A model generated the notes under the pieces. That model was not told the origin of the DNA and ran no database searches. It was given only the letters and a program-made list of their open reading frames with translations. Shown here piece by piece: positions 8,818 to 16,830 of a stretch of DNA of 18,126 bases. The stretch comes from CAINVV01 sp964528535. Its GTDB lineage: Bacteria; Bacteroidota; Bacteroidia; Bacteroidales; Prolixibacteraceae. The first letter of the stretch is position 1; each line of letters starts with the position of its first letter. The stretch is from positions 1 through 18,126 of the forward strand of contig CAZGSQ010000072.1 in assembly GCA_964528535.1 (NCBI GenBank), given 5' to 3'. Made by a program: the position numbers and the translations under genes.

Positions 8818-9104
8818 TCGTAAAAATATTTGTTAAATAATTGAATATCTGTAGGTACTCATGGAACTCGCAGGTAAATTTACATCGCCTTTTGTGGGTC
8901 TTGCCCATGCTCGTTTCATATACTCTATTAAATTGTTTTCATTTGCCAGATGAAATCGAAGATCAGCGCAACCAATACCCCTGACGTTACAATCATCTTG
9001 GATGGTGATTCCGAAATCATGGGTATTTCATTTCAATATGGCTTTGATTAAAAAACATAAGTTTAGAAATTGCTCCATACTACCCTTTACTGTTTGGATG
9101 ATTA
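8818..9104. other. Intergenic gap inside the enzyme operon, possible internal promoter
   Basis: This is a 287-bp AT-rich stretch between two minus-strand genes, far longer than the other gaps in the run (13-96 bp). No convincing coding frame is seen. A plus-strand 88-codon frame at 9002-9268 runs antisense into the lyase and has no recognisable features. I did not find a clear minus-strand TAnnTTTG. The gap could hold a second promoter, a processing site or a decayed gene. Confidence 0.4.
8832..8848 (-). promoter_or_regulatory. Leader motif shared with the lipoprotein lyase gene (copy 1)
   Basis: In sense orientation the segment reads ATATTCAATTATTTAAC and ends 14 nt before the GTG start at 8817. 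The segment at 12135-12151 reads ATATTCAATATTTTAAC, 15 of 17 identical, and also ends 14 nt before a GTG start. It could be a translation-initiation or regulatory element. It could also be AT-rich coincidence. Confidence 0.28.
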
Positions 9105-10259
9105 TTATTTTACAACCGGCAGTTGATGGTAAAACAGCGTTCCAAAGGAGGAATGATCCCAGTGAAATCCCTCCGGACGAATTTTATCCAGCACCAGTTT
9201 GGTATATTTCATCTCTAAGCCTTTCAAATCATGGTAATGGTGGTAAATTTTTTCATAAATGGGTCTGAAACTTCCCCTTCCTTTTGCCGATATTTCGGTA
9301 TAATTATTTTTTCCGAAAAGGTCGGGAACCTGCATGTAAACGACCTCCTCCCCAAGATTGTATTTGGCTGTGTATTCAAAACCTAAAGCAACCCTGTTGT
9401 CAAACGCACCATATAGGTCATCTCCCTGTTTCCAGGCTATCTCGCACAAATCAGCAAGATAACCAAGCCCGAGTTGCGTATGTTGCTGGTCGCGGCCGCT
9501 TTCCTGACACTGACCTGATTCCCTTATGTAATTCGGAATGGCTCCATTTGAGTGTCCGTTTTTGGCATATTCCACGGCTCCATGGTACATTGCTGTATCA
9601 TTCAAAAAAATTCCAATGCACATGGTGGTGGCAATCATGGAATCATCCCAGTTTCCGTTCGCTTGTGGTTTGTAGGTTTTTACGAGTGGATAATAAATTG
9701 TAAGCAGCATTTGCTCAAAACGGCGTTGATCCACTTTGCTCCATAGTTTTGAAGTATGTAAGATGATTTCAGCAGCATTGCAAAATTTGTAACCGGTTAT
9801 TCCGGCTAACAATTGCATGTCTGATCCCGAAATTGATTTCAATTGGCAGGACCATGCATTCATGATCTCGATGGCTTTCCTGGCATATTGCTTTTGACCT
9901 GTCAGTGCCCATTCAAGCGACTGGATATAGGCAGCCTGAGCGTCGTTTCCCAAATCATTTGCGCCAACATTGGGATTGTTATACGAACCACGGATGACAT
10001 CGGCTATGGGCCTGGGTTGCCACACAGGTTTGGCATGATCATCAGTCTGAAGCAGTTTGAAACTGGAAATCCAGGGTTCTTGGCCTGCTTTGATTTTCTT
10101 TTTAACGAAGTCAAGTTCAGCCTTTGAATTCAACATTCCGGGATGAACCAACTGTGCTTGTGTGTTAATTCCATGGGACATGACAAGAATGACCAGGATG
10201 ACTGAAATTGTTCTCACGTCATAGATTATTTTATTTCCAATCGGAAAGCGGTTGTACAT
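9105..10259 (-). CDS. Alginate-lyase-superfamily protein (PF05426-like), secreted
   Basis: This is a probable secreted (alpha/alpha) toroid polysaccharide lyase of 384 residues. The N-terminal part HPGMLNSKAELDFVKKKI is typical of PF05426 proteins. The family-like core contains NGNWDDSMI (Asn203) and a GQCQESGRDQQH stretch (Arg256, His260). The NNHS and RxxxxHY motifs of the downstream lyase are absent, so the active site is organised differently and the two are not close paralogues. ATG 10259 overlaps the preceding gene by 29 nt. GTG at 10217 would remove the overlap (13-bp gap) and give a compact signal peptide (MRTISVILVILVMSHGINTQAQ-like), so either start is possible. I kept the ATG. It follows the lipoprotein lyase directly and is followed by the 287-bp gap. 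Assignment to the superfamily is fairly firm; activity and substrate are not. Confidence 0.72.
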   Translation of the reverse strand: MYNRFPIGNKIIYDVRTISVILVILVMSHGINTQAQLVHPGMLNSKAELDFVKKKIKAGQEPWISSFKLLQTDDHAKPVWQPRPIADVIRGSYNNPNVGANDLGNDAQAAYIQSLEWALTGQKQYARKAIEIMNAWSCQLKSISGSDMQLLAGITGYKFCNAAEIILHTSKLWSKVDQRRFEQMLLTIYYPLVKTYKPQANGNWDDSMIATTMCIGIFLNDTAMYHGAVEYAKNGHSNGAIPNYIRESGQCQESGRDQQHTQLGLGYLADLCEIAWKQGDDLYGAFDNRVALGFEYTAKYNLGEEVVYMQVPDLFGKNNYTEISAKGRGSFRPIYEKIYHHYHDLKGLEMKYTKLVLDKIRPEGFHWDHSSFGTLFYHQLPVVK

Positions 10260-12120
10260 TGGTAGTATTGGTTGTTGAGCCGGGCCATTGTGGTGCCAGC
10301 AATACTGCGACAGTCACGTTTCCTGCGGTTGCCGGTACTTTGGCCATTAGCCTGCTGACACCGGCATTTGTCTTTTGAGGTGCGATCTGTAAGGCTGATT
10401 CAATTGAAAAAACTGCATTGGATGGCAATAGTATTCGTGCAGTCATTTTTTTTCCGTTCAACGTCAACTCTGCCTCCCTGGGGCTGAGGAGCTGAATGGA
10501 TGCGTCAGTGGTCATGCCCCAGGCGATGGTGGCCGATTTGGTGAGCACGAACTCGTCCTGAATAAGGATGGTTTTTCTGTTGTCTACCACCTTCATGCCA
10601 CGCATCGCGGAGCTGGCAAATTGTTTGTAGGCCTCAGTGAAATCTACCACAGCGAAGGGTTCGGCAATGGCTTCGGCGTGTTTGATGAATTTTGAAGTGG
10701 CGTCAACGTTTTGATTGGCCCCACTGAGCACTGGAACATTGTGACTCAGAGAATTCAACCGGTAATAGGTCCAACGCATGCTGGTTTGTGTGCTGCCGCT
10801 AAAATAATCGGTCAGGTTGTAATCATCCGAGCCCAGGTCGCGGGCCCAACGGACACCAAGCGCATCTATCTCAAAGTTTCCCAAATCCAAATGTCCGTGG
10901 TTCACAAGGTTGTAGCCGGCTTTGATGCCAATCCAAAGCCCATTGGGGTCAGACCACGAACTTCTCGAAAAATAGAGGGAGACGCTACCCCCAAAATATT
11001 TGTCCAGGTCGCGTTGGGCAGCAGAATTGGCGTATGGCCGGTACCAGATGACATCAAAGGCATTCGCGGTAGCACCCACAAGTTGATCGTGCAGAAAATC
11101 AGAAAAGTGGTTGTTGTTGTAGGTTCCTGCCAGAAAAAGTTCCGTATCAGGGGCGCCAAGTTTGGATTTTTCACCAGCATCGGCATAGTTCAGCAAATAT
11201 CCGGTAGGCCCGGTCGAATAAATTGGGAAATAGCCAGTAACATTCATACCAGGAAACTGGGTGAGGCCAAAATTGCTGCCCAATGCCGTTTGCAGGGAAG
11301 CAATGCCATAAACCGTATAATCTGTGGCATACTCCCAATAGCCGGGTCCTTCGCTCCAAACGCCATCCGGTCCGTAAGATTTGATGGCATAAGGAAGATT
11401 GTCAATGGCTTTGGGTAGAATGTTCATGGCATAAGCGGGGTCTGTCTCTGCGACGGCAAGTGCAGCTATGAGTAACCCACTGTTGCACACCTGGTTCCAA
11501 TTGAATTCGGATTTGGCCCACCAGGCATTGGCGGCATAGGCTACATTCCCTTCGTTGAGTCCGAGTTTGATCAGGGAGGCTTTCACCTGGTCGCGCAGTT
11601 GGGGATCCATCTTGTTGTACAACCAATCGTAACCTATTGCCACAGCATGCGACATCTCGGCTACATCCAGAAAATGAGAAGGATTCCAATCGGCAAAGGC
11701 GCAAACTACGCGAAGGTTCGAGAGCGCAGCACTGAGGTATTTTTCGTTGCCGGTCCAACGGTATGCAAAGGACAGGTCATACTCGCGCAACAGGCACTCA
11801 CGGCTTTTGTCAAGCAGTCGTGGACCTATCAAAACATGCTGAATTGGCGATTTAAATATGTCTTTATCGGCCTGCGCCACAACATCGTCGGCATATTTTT
11901 TCAATTTGGCATCCGTCAGGCTAAGGGTTTTCAGCGCCTGGAGTCTGGCATCTGTCAGCAGCAGACGCGGATGGGCCGGTTGCAGCGTGCTTAAAATTCC
12001 TGTGAGCTTCGGCAACTCCACAGGAGGATCGGTTGCAACCGGACTATTTTTGCATCCGGTAAAAAAAGCACAACAAAGAAGTAAAAATAGGATCAGACTG
12101 TTTTTGGGGAAGTACTTCAC
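10231..12120 (-). CDS. Heparinase II/III-family polysaccharide lyase, lipoprotein
   Basis: This is a probable surface or periplasmic lyase acting on uronic acid polysaccharides, with 629 residues, an (alpha/alpha) toroid and a C-terminal beta-sheet domain. The start is GTG at 12120, in a sequence giving a lipoprotein signal with lipobox FTGC|K (Cys23). It has no obvious Bacteroidota surface-export signal after the Cys, only KNSPVATDPP. The toroid carries IGPRLLDKSRE and DWNPSHFLDVAEM, then NWNQVCNSG with Asn209, GYWEYATDY with Tyr261 and Tyr264, and the C-terminal domain opens with NHGHLDLG (His408, His410). Asn, Tyr and His positions fit the catalytic scheme of PL12/15/17/21-type enzymes. 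It is a clear paralogue of the preceding gene product and lies 96 bp after it. I cannot place the PL family exactly. The two probably divide labour by location. Confidence 0.82.
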   Translation of the reverse strand: MKYFPKNSLILFLLLCCAFFTGCKNSPVATDPPVELPKLTGILSTLQPAHPRLLLTDARLQALKTLSLTDAKLKKYADDVVAQADKDIFKSPIQHVLIGPRLLDKSRECLLREYDLSFAYRWTGNEKYLSAALSNLRVVCAFADWNPSHFLDVAEMSHAVAIGYDWLYNKMDPQLRDQVKASLIKLGLNEGNVAYAANAWWAKSEFNWNQVCNSGLLIAALAVAETDPAYAMNILPKAIDNLPYAIKSYGPDGVWSEGPGYWEYATDYTVYGIASLQTALGSNFGLTQFPGMNVTGYFPIYSTGPTGYLLNYADAGEKSKLGAPDTELFLAGTYNNNHFSDFLHDQLVGATANAFDVIWYRPYANSAAQRDLDKYFGGSVSLYFSRSSWSDPNGLWIGIKAGYNLVNHGHLDLGNFEIDALGVRWARDLGSDDYNLTDYFSGSTQTSMRWTYYRLNSLSHNVPVLSGANQNVDATSKFIKHAEAIAEPFAVVDFTEAYKQFASSAMRGMKVVDNRKTILIQDEFVLTKSATIAWGMTTDASIQLLSPREAELTLNGKKMTARILLPSNAVFSIESALQIAPQKTNAGVSRLMAKVPATAGNVTVAVLLAPQWPGSTTNTTNVQPLSDWK

Positions 12121-12134
12121 GTGTGAATAGTATA

Positions 12135-12151
12135 GTTAAAATATTGAATAT
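12135..12151 (-). promoter_or_regulatory. Leader motif shared with the GH-A-like gene (copy 2)
   Basis: This is the second copy of the 17-bp segment described at 8832-8848, at the same distance (14 nt) from a GTG start. It lies in the 96-bp gap before the lipoprotein lyase. Confidence 0.28.
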
Positions 12152-12216
12152 TAAATAGTAAAGAAGAAATTCAAGATTACAATCAGGGTGTCTTTTGTAG
12201 GTTTAACCGATGCTTG

Positions 12217-14091
12217 TCACCAACTTCCAAGTGCCTTTTCAAATCTGATTCTTTGATTTTTGGCTGAGCCGGGAACCAGCAATACCTCAACATGTTGTTT
12301 TTGGTTGGGCTTTAGCTGAAATTCAAAACCAATGAGGCTCTTACCAGGATTCGGCGCATCATATTCGGTGGTTGGTTCCGTTGCCCATGTCTTCATTTTT
12401 ACAGCGGCAGGAGCATTGACCTTGAGCAACAAAGTATGTCCCTCTTTGGTCAATTCAATCTGATTCCCTTTTATTCTGGCTACAGCCGAAGTGAGCATGG
12501 TCCAGCGAACTGTTGTTGGTTTGTTGACGGCCTCCATCTCGTCCCTGACCACCACATACTTCTTGTCGACAATGGCAACCCCACGCTTCACAGAAGTCAA
12601 CTGATTTTCATAGACCGTTGAGAGATCAGATTGGGCAAACATGAAATCGGGATGATCCGAAAATTTGTCAATTTTGGCATATCCTTTCACCAATTGAAGT
12701 TGGTTGTTTATTGTTAACGTATTGTGAGCCATGTTGTTGATTCGAAAGATACTCCACCGCTGGGCATCCTGGGTACGACCAAATACCTGAATCCCTTTAG
12801 ATTCGAGGGATTCGTACTCCTGCATGCCGAAATCAGTTGCCCATCGTGTCCCATCCGATTCCATCACGAAGGACCCGATGTCCATGTGCCCATGGTTGAC
12901 GGAGGCAGAGCCTGCCTTGAAACCCACAAAGATTCCGTTTCTGTCGTTCCAGGTAGTGCGCATCATGCAAACAGGATTGGCTCCCTGGCCTTTCCAAAAA
13001 TTGGATTTGGGTTCAGTTACCCGATCCAATGGGAGATCTTTGCCCCAGATCATCACCGCAGGAAGCAGACGTTCGTCCGTGAATTTCGAGAAGTCCTCCT
13101 TCTGCAGGTAGGATTTTTCGACCCATAACTGGGAAAGATCGTTGTTCTTACGGGCGAACCAGAACATTGCCGGACTGAGACTTCCTCCCTGGCCACTGTC
13201 TCCCCAGTTGAAGCACAAACCGGTTACACCAGTCATGTTTAGGAAAAATCCACCTGTCTGCAAAAAGCCTGGGGTGCTGTTCAATCCGAAGTCGGTGTGG
13301 TAGACTTTTTCCAATGCGCTCAAAAACATGACATTGAAAGAGGTTCCGTAGCCCCAGTAGCCATATCCCTCGGGATATGCTCCATCGGGTTTGTATTCAC
13401 CCATGGAGGTTGGAATATATTTTACGGCTCGTTCTATCAGGATTTTGGAGAGTGCGGCATGGTCCTCCTGAACGGCAAGTGCGCCGAAGGTGATTCCCGC
13501 ATTGCATACCTGGTTCCAATTGTTCGTTTGTTCGAGCCAATAATTGAATTTCGGGTCAAGTGAGGGATAAATGCCTTTGTAAGTAATGGCTTCGCTAATA
13601 ATTTTCCTTGATTCAGGTGAAAGTTTTGGGTAGAGCCAGTCGTAGCCGATGGAGACGGCCATGGTCATTTCGGCCACATCGAGAAAATGGGAAGGATTCC
13701 AATCGCTAAACTTGGAAATTGCCAACAGCTCTTTCTCCGTTCGTACAAAATATTTTTCGTCACCTGTCATGCGCCAGGCATAGGAGAGCTGGAAGATCCG
13801 GCGAAGGGCTTCGCGCGATTTGTCCAACAGGCGTCTTCCTATCTGGATTCGTTCGATTGGTGGTTTATTTAGCAGATTGTCACAGGATTGCAAAATGGCT
13901 TCATGCATCTTCTTCCAGGTGGGATTGGCGGATATAGACTTTTTGATCGACTCCTCTTCACCACTGAGCAGCAGGATCCGTGGATGCTGTGGGACCTTCC
14001 CAAGATCGGGCTGGAGCTCTTTTTGGGCCTTGGAAATCCCCGATAGGGAGACGATGAGGAAAATTAACAGTAATGTTTTTTTGAAGTTCAT
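12217..14091 (-). CDS. Heparinase II/III-family polysaccharide lyase, secreted
   Basis: This is a probable periplasmic uronate lyase of 624 residues. The signal peptide is MNFKKTLLLIFLIVSLSGISKAQ, cleaved near KAQ, with no lipobox. The toroid has IGRRLLDKSRE, DWNPSHFLDVAEM, NWNQVCNAG (Asn193) and GYGYWGYGTSF (Tyr245, Tyr248). The C-terminal beta domain begins near NHGHMDIGSF (His400, His402). The conserved Asn, Tyr and His match the heparinase II/III active-site scheme. Large identical blocks show it is a tandem paralogue of the downstream lipoprotein, differing mainly in the signal peptide and the C-terminal tail. It lies 36 bp after GH10. The substrate may be a glucuronan- or iduronan-like polymer, but the family includes alginate, heparin and ulvan lyases, so the exact specificity is open. 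Confidence 0.86.
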   Translation of the reverse strand: MNFKKTLLLIFLIVSLSGISKAQKELQPDLGKVPQHPRILLLSGEEESIKKSISANPTWKKMHEAILQSCDNLLNKPPIERIQIGRRLLDKSREALRRIFQLSYAWRMTGDEKYFVRTEKELLAISKFSDWNPSHFLDVAEMTMAVSIGYDWLYPKLSPESRKIISEAITYKGIYPSLDPKFNYWLEQTNNWNQVCNAGITFGALAVQEDHAALSKILIERAVKYIPTSMGEYKPDGAYPEGYGYWGYGTSFNVMFLSALEKVYHTDFGLNSTPGFLQTGGFFLNMTGVTGLCFNWGDSGQGGSLSPAMFWFARKNNDLSQLWVEKSYLQKEDFSKFTDERLLPAVMIWGKDLPLDRVTEPKSNFWKGQGANPVCMMRTTWNDRNGIFVGFKAGSASVNHGHMDIGSFVMESDGTRWATDFGMQEYESLESKGIQVFGRTQDAQRWSIFRINNMAHNTLTINNQLQLVKGYAKIDKFSDHPDFMFAQSDLSTVYENQLTSVKRGVAIVDKKYVVVRDEMEAVNKPTTVRWTMLTSAVARIKGNQIELTKEGHTLLLKVNAPAAVKMKTWATEPTTEYDAPNPGKSLIGFEFQLKPNQKQHVEVLLVPGSAKNQRIRFEKALGSW

Positions 14092-14127
14092 GGTTCTTTA
14101 TTTTAGCGTGTTTAATATCAAGTAGAT

Positions 14128-15219
14128 TTACTGTTTTAACCCATCCCAGAACCCGAAGTAAGCAGGCTTTCTGGCATAGGTATTGTCGAAAAGCAACGGC
14201 CAGTCATTTTTTATCCAGGATGTTGCATCTGATAAGCCCCAAAAGGTGATGCCAAATTGCTGCGAGGCTGGAATAGACTTGTAAAAACCGGCGATCACGT
14301 TCATTTTACTTCTTTGAATGTCCAGCATTGCGCTCGTAGGCTGGGTATAGGCTTGTGAGCCATTCATACTGATATCCAATTCAGAGATATGCAGGAGCAA
14401 ACCTGACGAAGCCAATCGGGAGATCGCATTCGTGAGATCTGCATCGGGCCTCTGGTTATTGGTGTGAAATTGCAGTCCCAATCCATCGATGGGAATCCCT
14501 CTTTTTTTGAAGTCTGCTACCATGGCTAAGATGGCATTTGTCTTGACCGGACTGTACTCCTGACCATAATCATTGTAAAAAAGTTTAGCGTCAGGATCAG
14601 CTTCTCGGGCATACTGGAAACACCTGGCCACATAATCCTTGCCCAATTTCTGGGCCCATAAGCTGGAGTTTGTATTGCTACCTGAAGGAAAAGCTCTCAA
14701 TGTTCCGTCATCGTTAAATGCCTCGTTAACAACGTCCCACGATTTCACCCTTCCCTTAAAATGGGTGAGCATAGTTTTAATCCTTGTTTTGAGGATTCCT
14801 TCCCAAGCCGCAGAATCGCCCTGAAAAGAGGCGAGCCAGGAGGGAAGACCCTGGTGCCAGACCAATGTATGCCCATGAATCCGGATTCCATTCCTTACAC
14901 AAAAATTGGCGATCGAATCCGATTGGCTAAAATCAAAAGCAGTTGCAGTAGGTTGGGTGGCCTGTATTTTCATGGCATTCTCGCAAGTCACGCTACTGAA
15001 TTCTGTCTTCACAAGAGACAAGGCAGGCACGATTCCAAAAGTGCTTAGACTCATGACGGTCCCTACCGGGAAGTTGGAGACCACTTTTAAGGGATCATGG
15101 TATTTGTCTGACAGTACTGGATCTGCAACCTTATTGTCCTCAGTGATCTTTGCAGTGCACTGAAGAAGAAATAGTTGGCAGCCAAACAGAATGAGCAGGT
15201 AGAAAATGCGGTGGATCAT
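14128..15219 (-). CDS. GH10 endo-beta-xylanase, probable lipoprotein or secreted
   Basis: This is a retaining endo-xylanase-type TIM barrel of 363 residues, about the size of a single GH10 catalytic domain with no binding module. Motifs in order are SSVTCENAMK, the substrate-binding GHTLVWHQGLPSW, WDVVNEAF with acid/base Glu166, FYNDYG, GLGLQFH, HISELDISM with nucleophile Glu280, and FWGLSDATSW. All main GH10 landmarks are intact. The N-terminus is hydrophobic and has LFLLQC with Cys21. Gln at -1 is unusual for a lipobox, so the protein may instead be cleaved by signal peptidase I or stay membrane-anchored. It lies 50 bp after the propeller gene and 36 bp before the first heparinase-like lyase. 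GH10 enzymes mainly cut beta-1,4-xylan, some also beta-1,3/1,4 mixed-linkage xylan. In this lyase-rich setting a xylose-containing heteropolymer is likely. Confidence 0.95.
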   Translation of the reverse strand: MIHRIFYLLILFGCQLFLLQCTAKITEDNKVADPVLSDKYHDPLKVVSNFPVGTVMSLSTFGIVPALSLVKTEFSSVTCENAMKIQATQPTATAFDFSQSDSIANFCVRNGIRIHGHTLVWHQGLPSWLASFQGDSAAWEGILKTRIKTMLTHFKGRVKSWDVVNEAFNDDGTLRAFPSGSNTNSSLWAQKLGKDYVARCFQYAREADPDAKLFYNDYGQEYSPVKTNAILAMVADFKKRGIPIDGLGLQFHTNNQRPDADLTNAISRLASSGLLLHISELDISMNGSQAYTQPTSAMLDIQRSKMNVIAGFYKSIPASQQFGITFWGLSDATSWIKNDWPLLFDNTYARKPAYFGFWDGLKQ

Positions 15220-15269
15220 AAATGGAAAGATTGTTCAGAGGAACAAAATTTATCGCTTTATTTTAATTT

Positions 15270-16784
15270 TCAATAATTTGGATCACCATAAGTGTAAGAA
15301 ACGAATGCAATTGTCTTGCTGTCCGGGCTCCAGGAAGGAACATTCATTGTTCCCTGTCCTCCGTAGACATAGGCCAAAACAATTGTCTCTTTCGTATTTG
15401 TTGGTTGCAACTGCAACAATACCCTTTGGTTCATTGGATGGGAGTTGGCGGCTACTGTGGTTGGGAAAGAGACATAGATCATGCTTTTACCGTCGGGTGA
15501 GAGATGGGCAAACCAATCGTGGAAGGGACCGAAACTAACCTGTTCCTGTTTGCCGCCATCGGGATCCATCCGCCAGATTTTCATATTGCCAGAGCGAACC
15601 GAATTGAAATAGATATGGTTGCCATCCGGCGAATATTCGGGTCCATCGTCGAGCCCTTTGCTGCTTGTCAGTTGAAATTCATCGCCTCCTCCCGAGGATA
15701 TTCCCCAGATGTCGTAATCGCCTTTTCTTTCGGCGCAATAGACCAGTCGTTTGCCATCAGGCGACCAGCCATGCCAGTAGGAGGGAACCTCTTTTGTGAT
15801 CATTTTTGGAGTTCCTCCCGTAACCGGAACGGTGTAAACCGCTGAACCGGTGCGGCCATCGGGCATTTTGAACGAACTCGAAATGGCCAGCAACTTTCCG
15901 TCGAAGGACAGACCGTGGTCGTTGTTGATTTTGTTGACATCACCTGTATTTATTTTTACAAGTATTTTGGTGTCGAAAGGGAATTTGTACAACAACCCGC
16001 CCGAATTATAAATCAGGTATTTCCCATCCTTCGACCAGTTTGGTGCTTCGATATGATCTTTTGTTGTGTAGATCACCTTTCGCTCGCCTGTTGCCACATT
16101 CAGCAATTCCAGCCGACTGGCTCCTGGTTGTTTGTAACCATCGAGGTTATCCGCAGCTGGAACGTCGATCCGGAAGTTGTGAAATCTGGCCGTCTCCTTC
16201 ACGGTAGTGTCGTGTGCACAAACAAACAATCCGACAAAAACAGCTTCGTCGAATTTTTGAGTGATGCGACCTGCCTCGGTTAGCGGATCGCCGGATTTGG
16301 CGCAACGCATGACGATGGTATCGCCTTTGCGTTCGAGCTGTATCACATCCGGGGAATTTATTCCTGACTTGATCTCCTTGGTCTCCTGGTTTTCTGCGGA
16401 TCTGAATTGCAAGGAGGTTAGGCCATCACCGTGCACGGCAGCATCTGCATAGCGTGCTCCGGCGGTCAGGTCGGTCCTGACCATGAGACCCATCTTACGA
16501 TGCAGGACAACCCCTTTCCCTTCCAACTTGCACGAAGCAGTCAGGATAAAATTGCCAGTCAGCCTGACAGAGGCGAAGTGGAACTGATCGGATTTGGCCC
16601 AGATATTTAATCCGCTGCCTGTCAGGGTATAGACTTGCTCGTTCGCATCATAACGGGTCGATCCTTCAAGTCGTGGATTCCCAACATCTGTAAATTTCGT
16701 GAAAACACCTTTGTTCTGGGCTTTGCCTGCTACAACAATGCACAAAAGAAAAGCAGTGAACAAGTAAATGAATGATTTTTTCAT
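15270..16784 (-). CDS. TolB-like beta-propeller protein with N-terminal concanavalin-like (DUF1349-type) domain
   Basis: This is an exported protein of 504 residues of unknown function. I chose the ATG at 16784, which gives the signal peptide MKKSFIYLFTAFLLCIVVAGKAQ. The longer ATG start at 16817 would add 11 residues. Residues ~25-205 resemble a DUF1349-type concanavalin-like lectin fold (HRKMGLMVRTDL, HNFRIDVP). The rest is a six-bladed TolB-like propeller whose PD40 blades carry WSKDGK, SFDGK, WSPDGK, SPDGN, LSPDGK and WSPDSK. Several blades carry His just before the repeat (NNDHGLS, SYWHGWS, DWFAHLS), perhaps lining a shared pocket. Despite the TolB label, this is not a Tol-Pal component: no tol genes are near, and it sits 46 bp after PL8 and 50 bp before GH10. 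It may bind glycans or be an uncharacterised enzyme. Confidence 0.85.
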   Translation of the reverse strand: MKKSFIYLFTAFLLCIVVAGKAQNKGVFTKFTDVGNPRLEGSTRYDANEQVYTLTGSGLNIWAKSDQFHFASVRLTGNFILTASCKLEGKGVVLHRKMGLMVRTDLTAGARYADAAVHGDGLTSLQFRSAENQETKEIKSGINSPDVIQLERKGDTIVMRCAKSGDPLTEAGRITQKFDEAVFVGLFVCAHDTTVKETARFHNFRIDVPAADNLDGYKQPGASRLELLNVATGERKVIYTTKDHIEAPNWSKDGKYLIYNSGGLLYKFPFDTKILVKINTGDVNKINNDHGLSFDGKLLAISSSFKMPDGRTGSAVYTVPVTGGTPKMITKEVPSYWHGWSPDGKRLVYCAERKGDYDIWGISSGGGDEFQLTSSKGLDDGPEYSPDGNHIYFNSVRSGNMKIWRMDPDGGKQEQVSFGPFHDWFAHLSPDGKSMIYVSFPTTVAANSHPMNQRVLLQLQPTNTKETIVLAYVYGGQGTMNVPSWSPDSKTIAFVSYTYGDPNY

Positions 16785-16830
16785 GGTGGCAGTTGATGAA
16801 TGGTCAATGGAGTTCATTTTTTTCGAAGTC

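Noticed and set aside
9002..9268. Plus-strand frame of 88 codons spanning the 287-bp gap and the 3' end of a lyase gene
   Set aside because: It has no family resemblance, and half of it is antisense to a supported gene.
10711..11418. Plus-strand frame of 235 codons antisense to the lipoprotein lyase
   Set aside because: It has no recognisable domain and a composition typical of an antisense shadow, and it lies fully inside a well-supported heparinase II/III-family gene.
15270..16784. Call as the TolB component of the Tol-Pal system
   Set aside because: No tolA, tolQ, tolR or pal is near. The protein has an extra N-terminal domain and lies in an enzyme operon.
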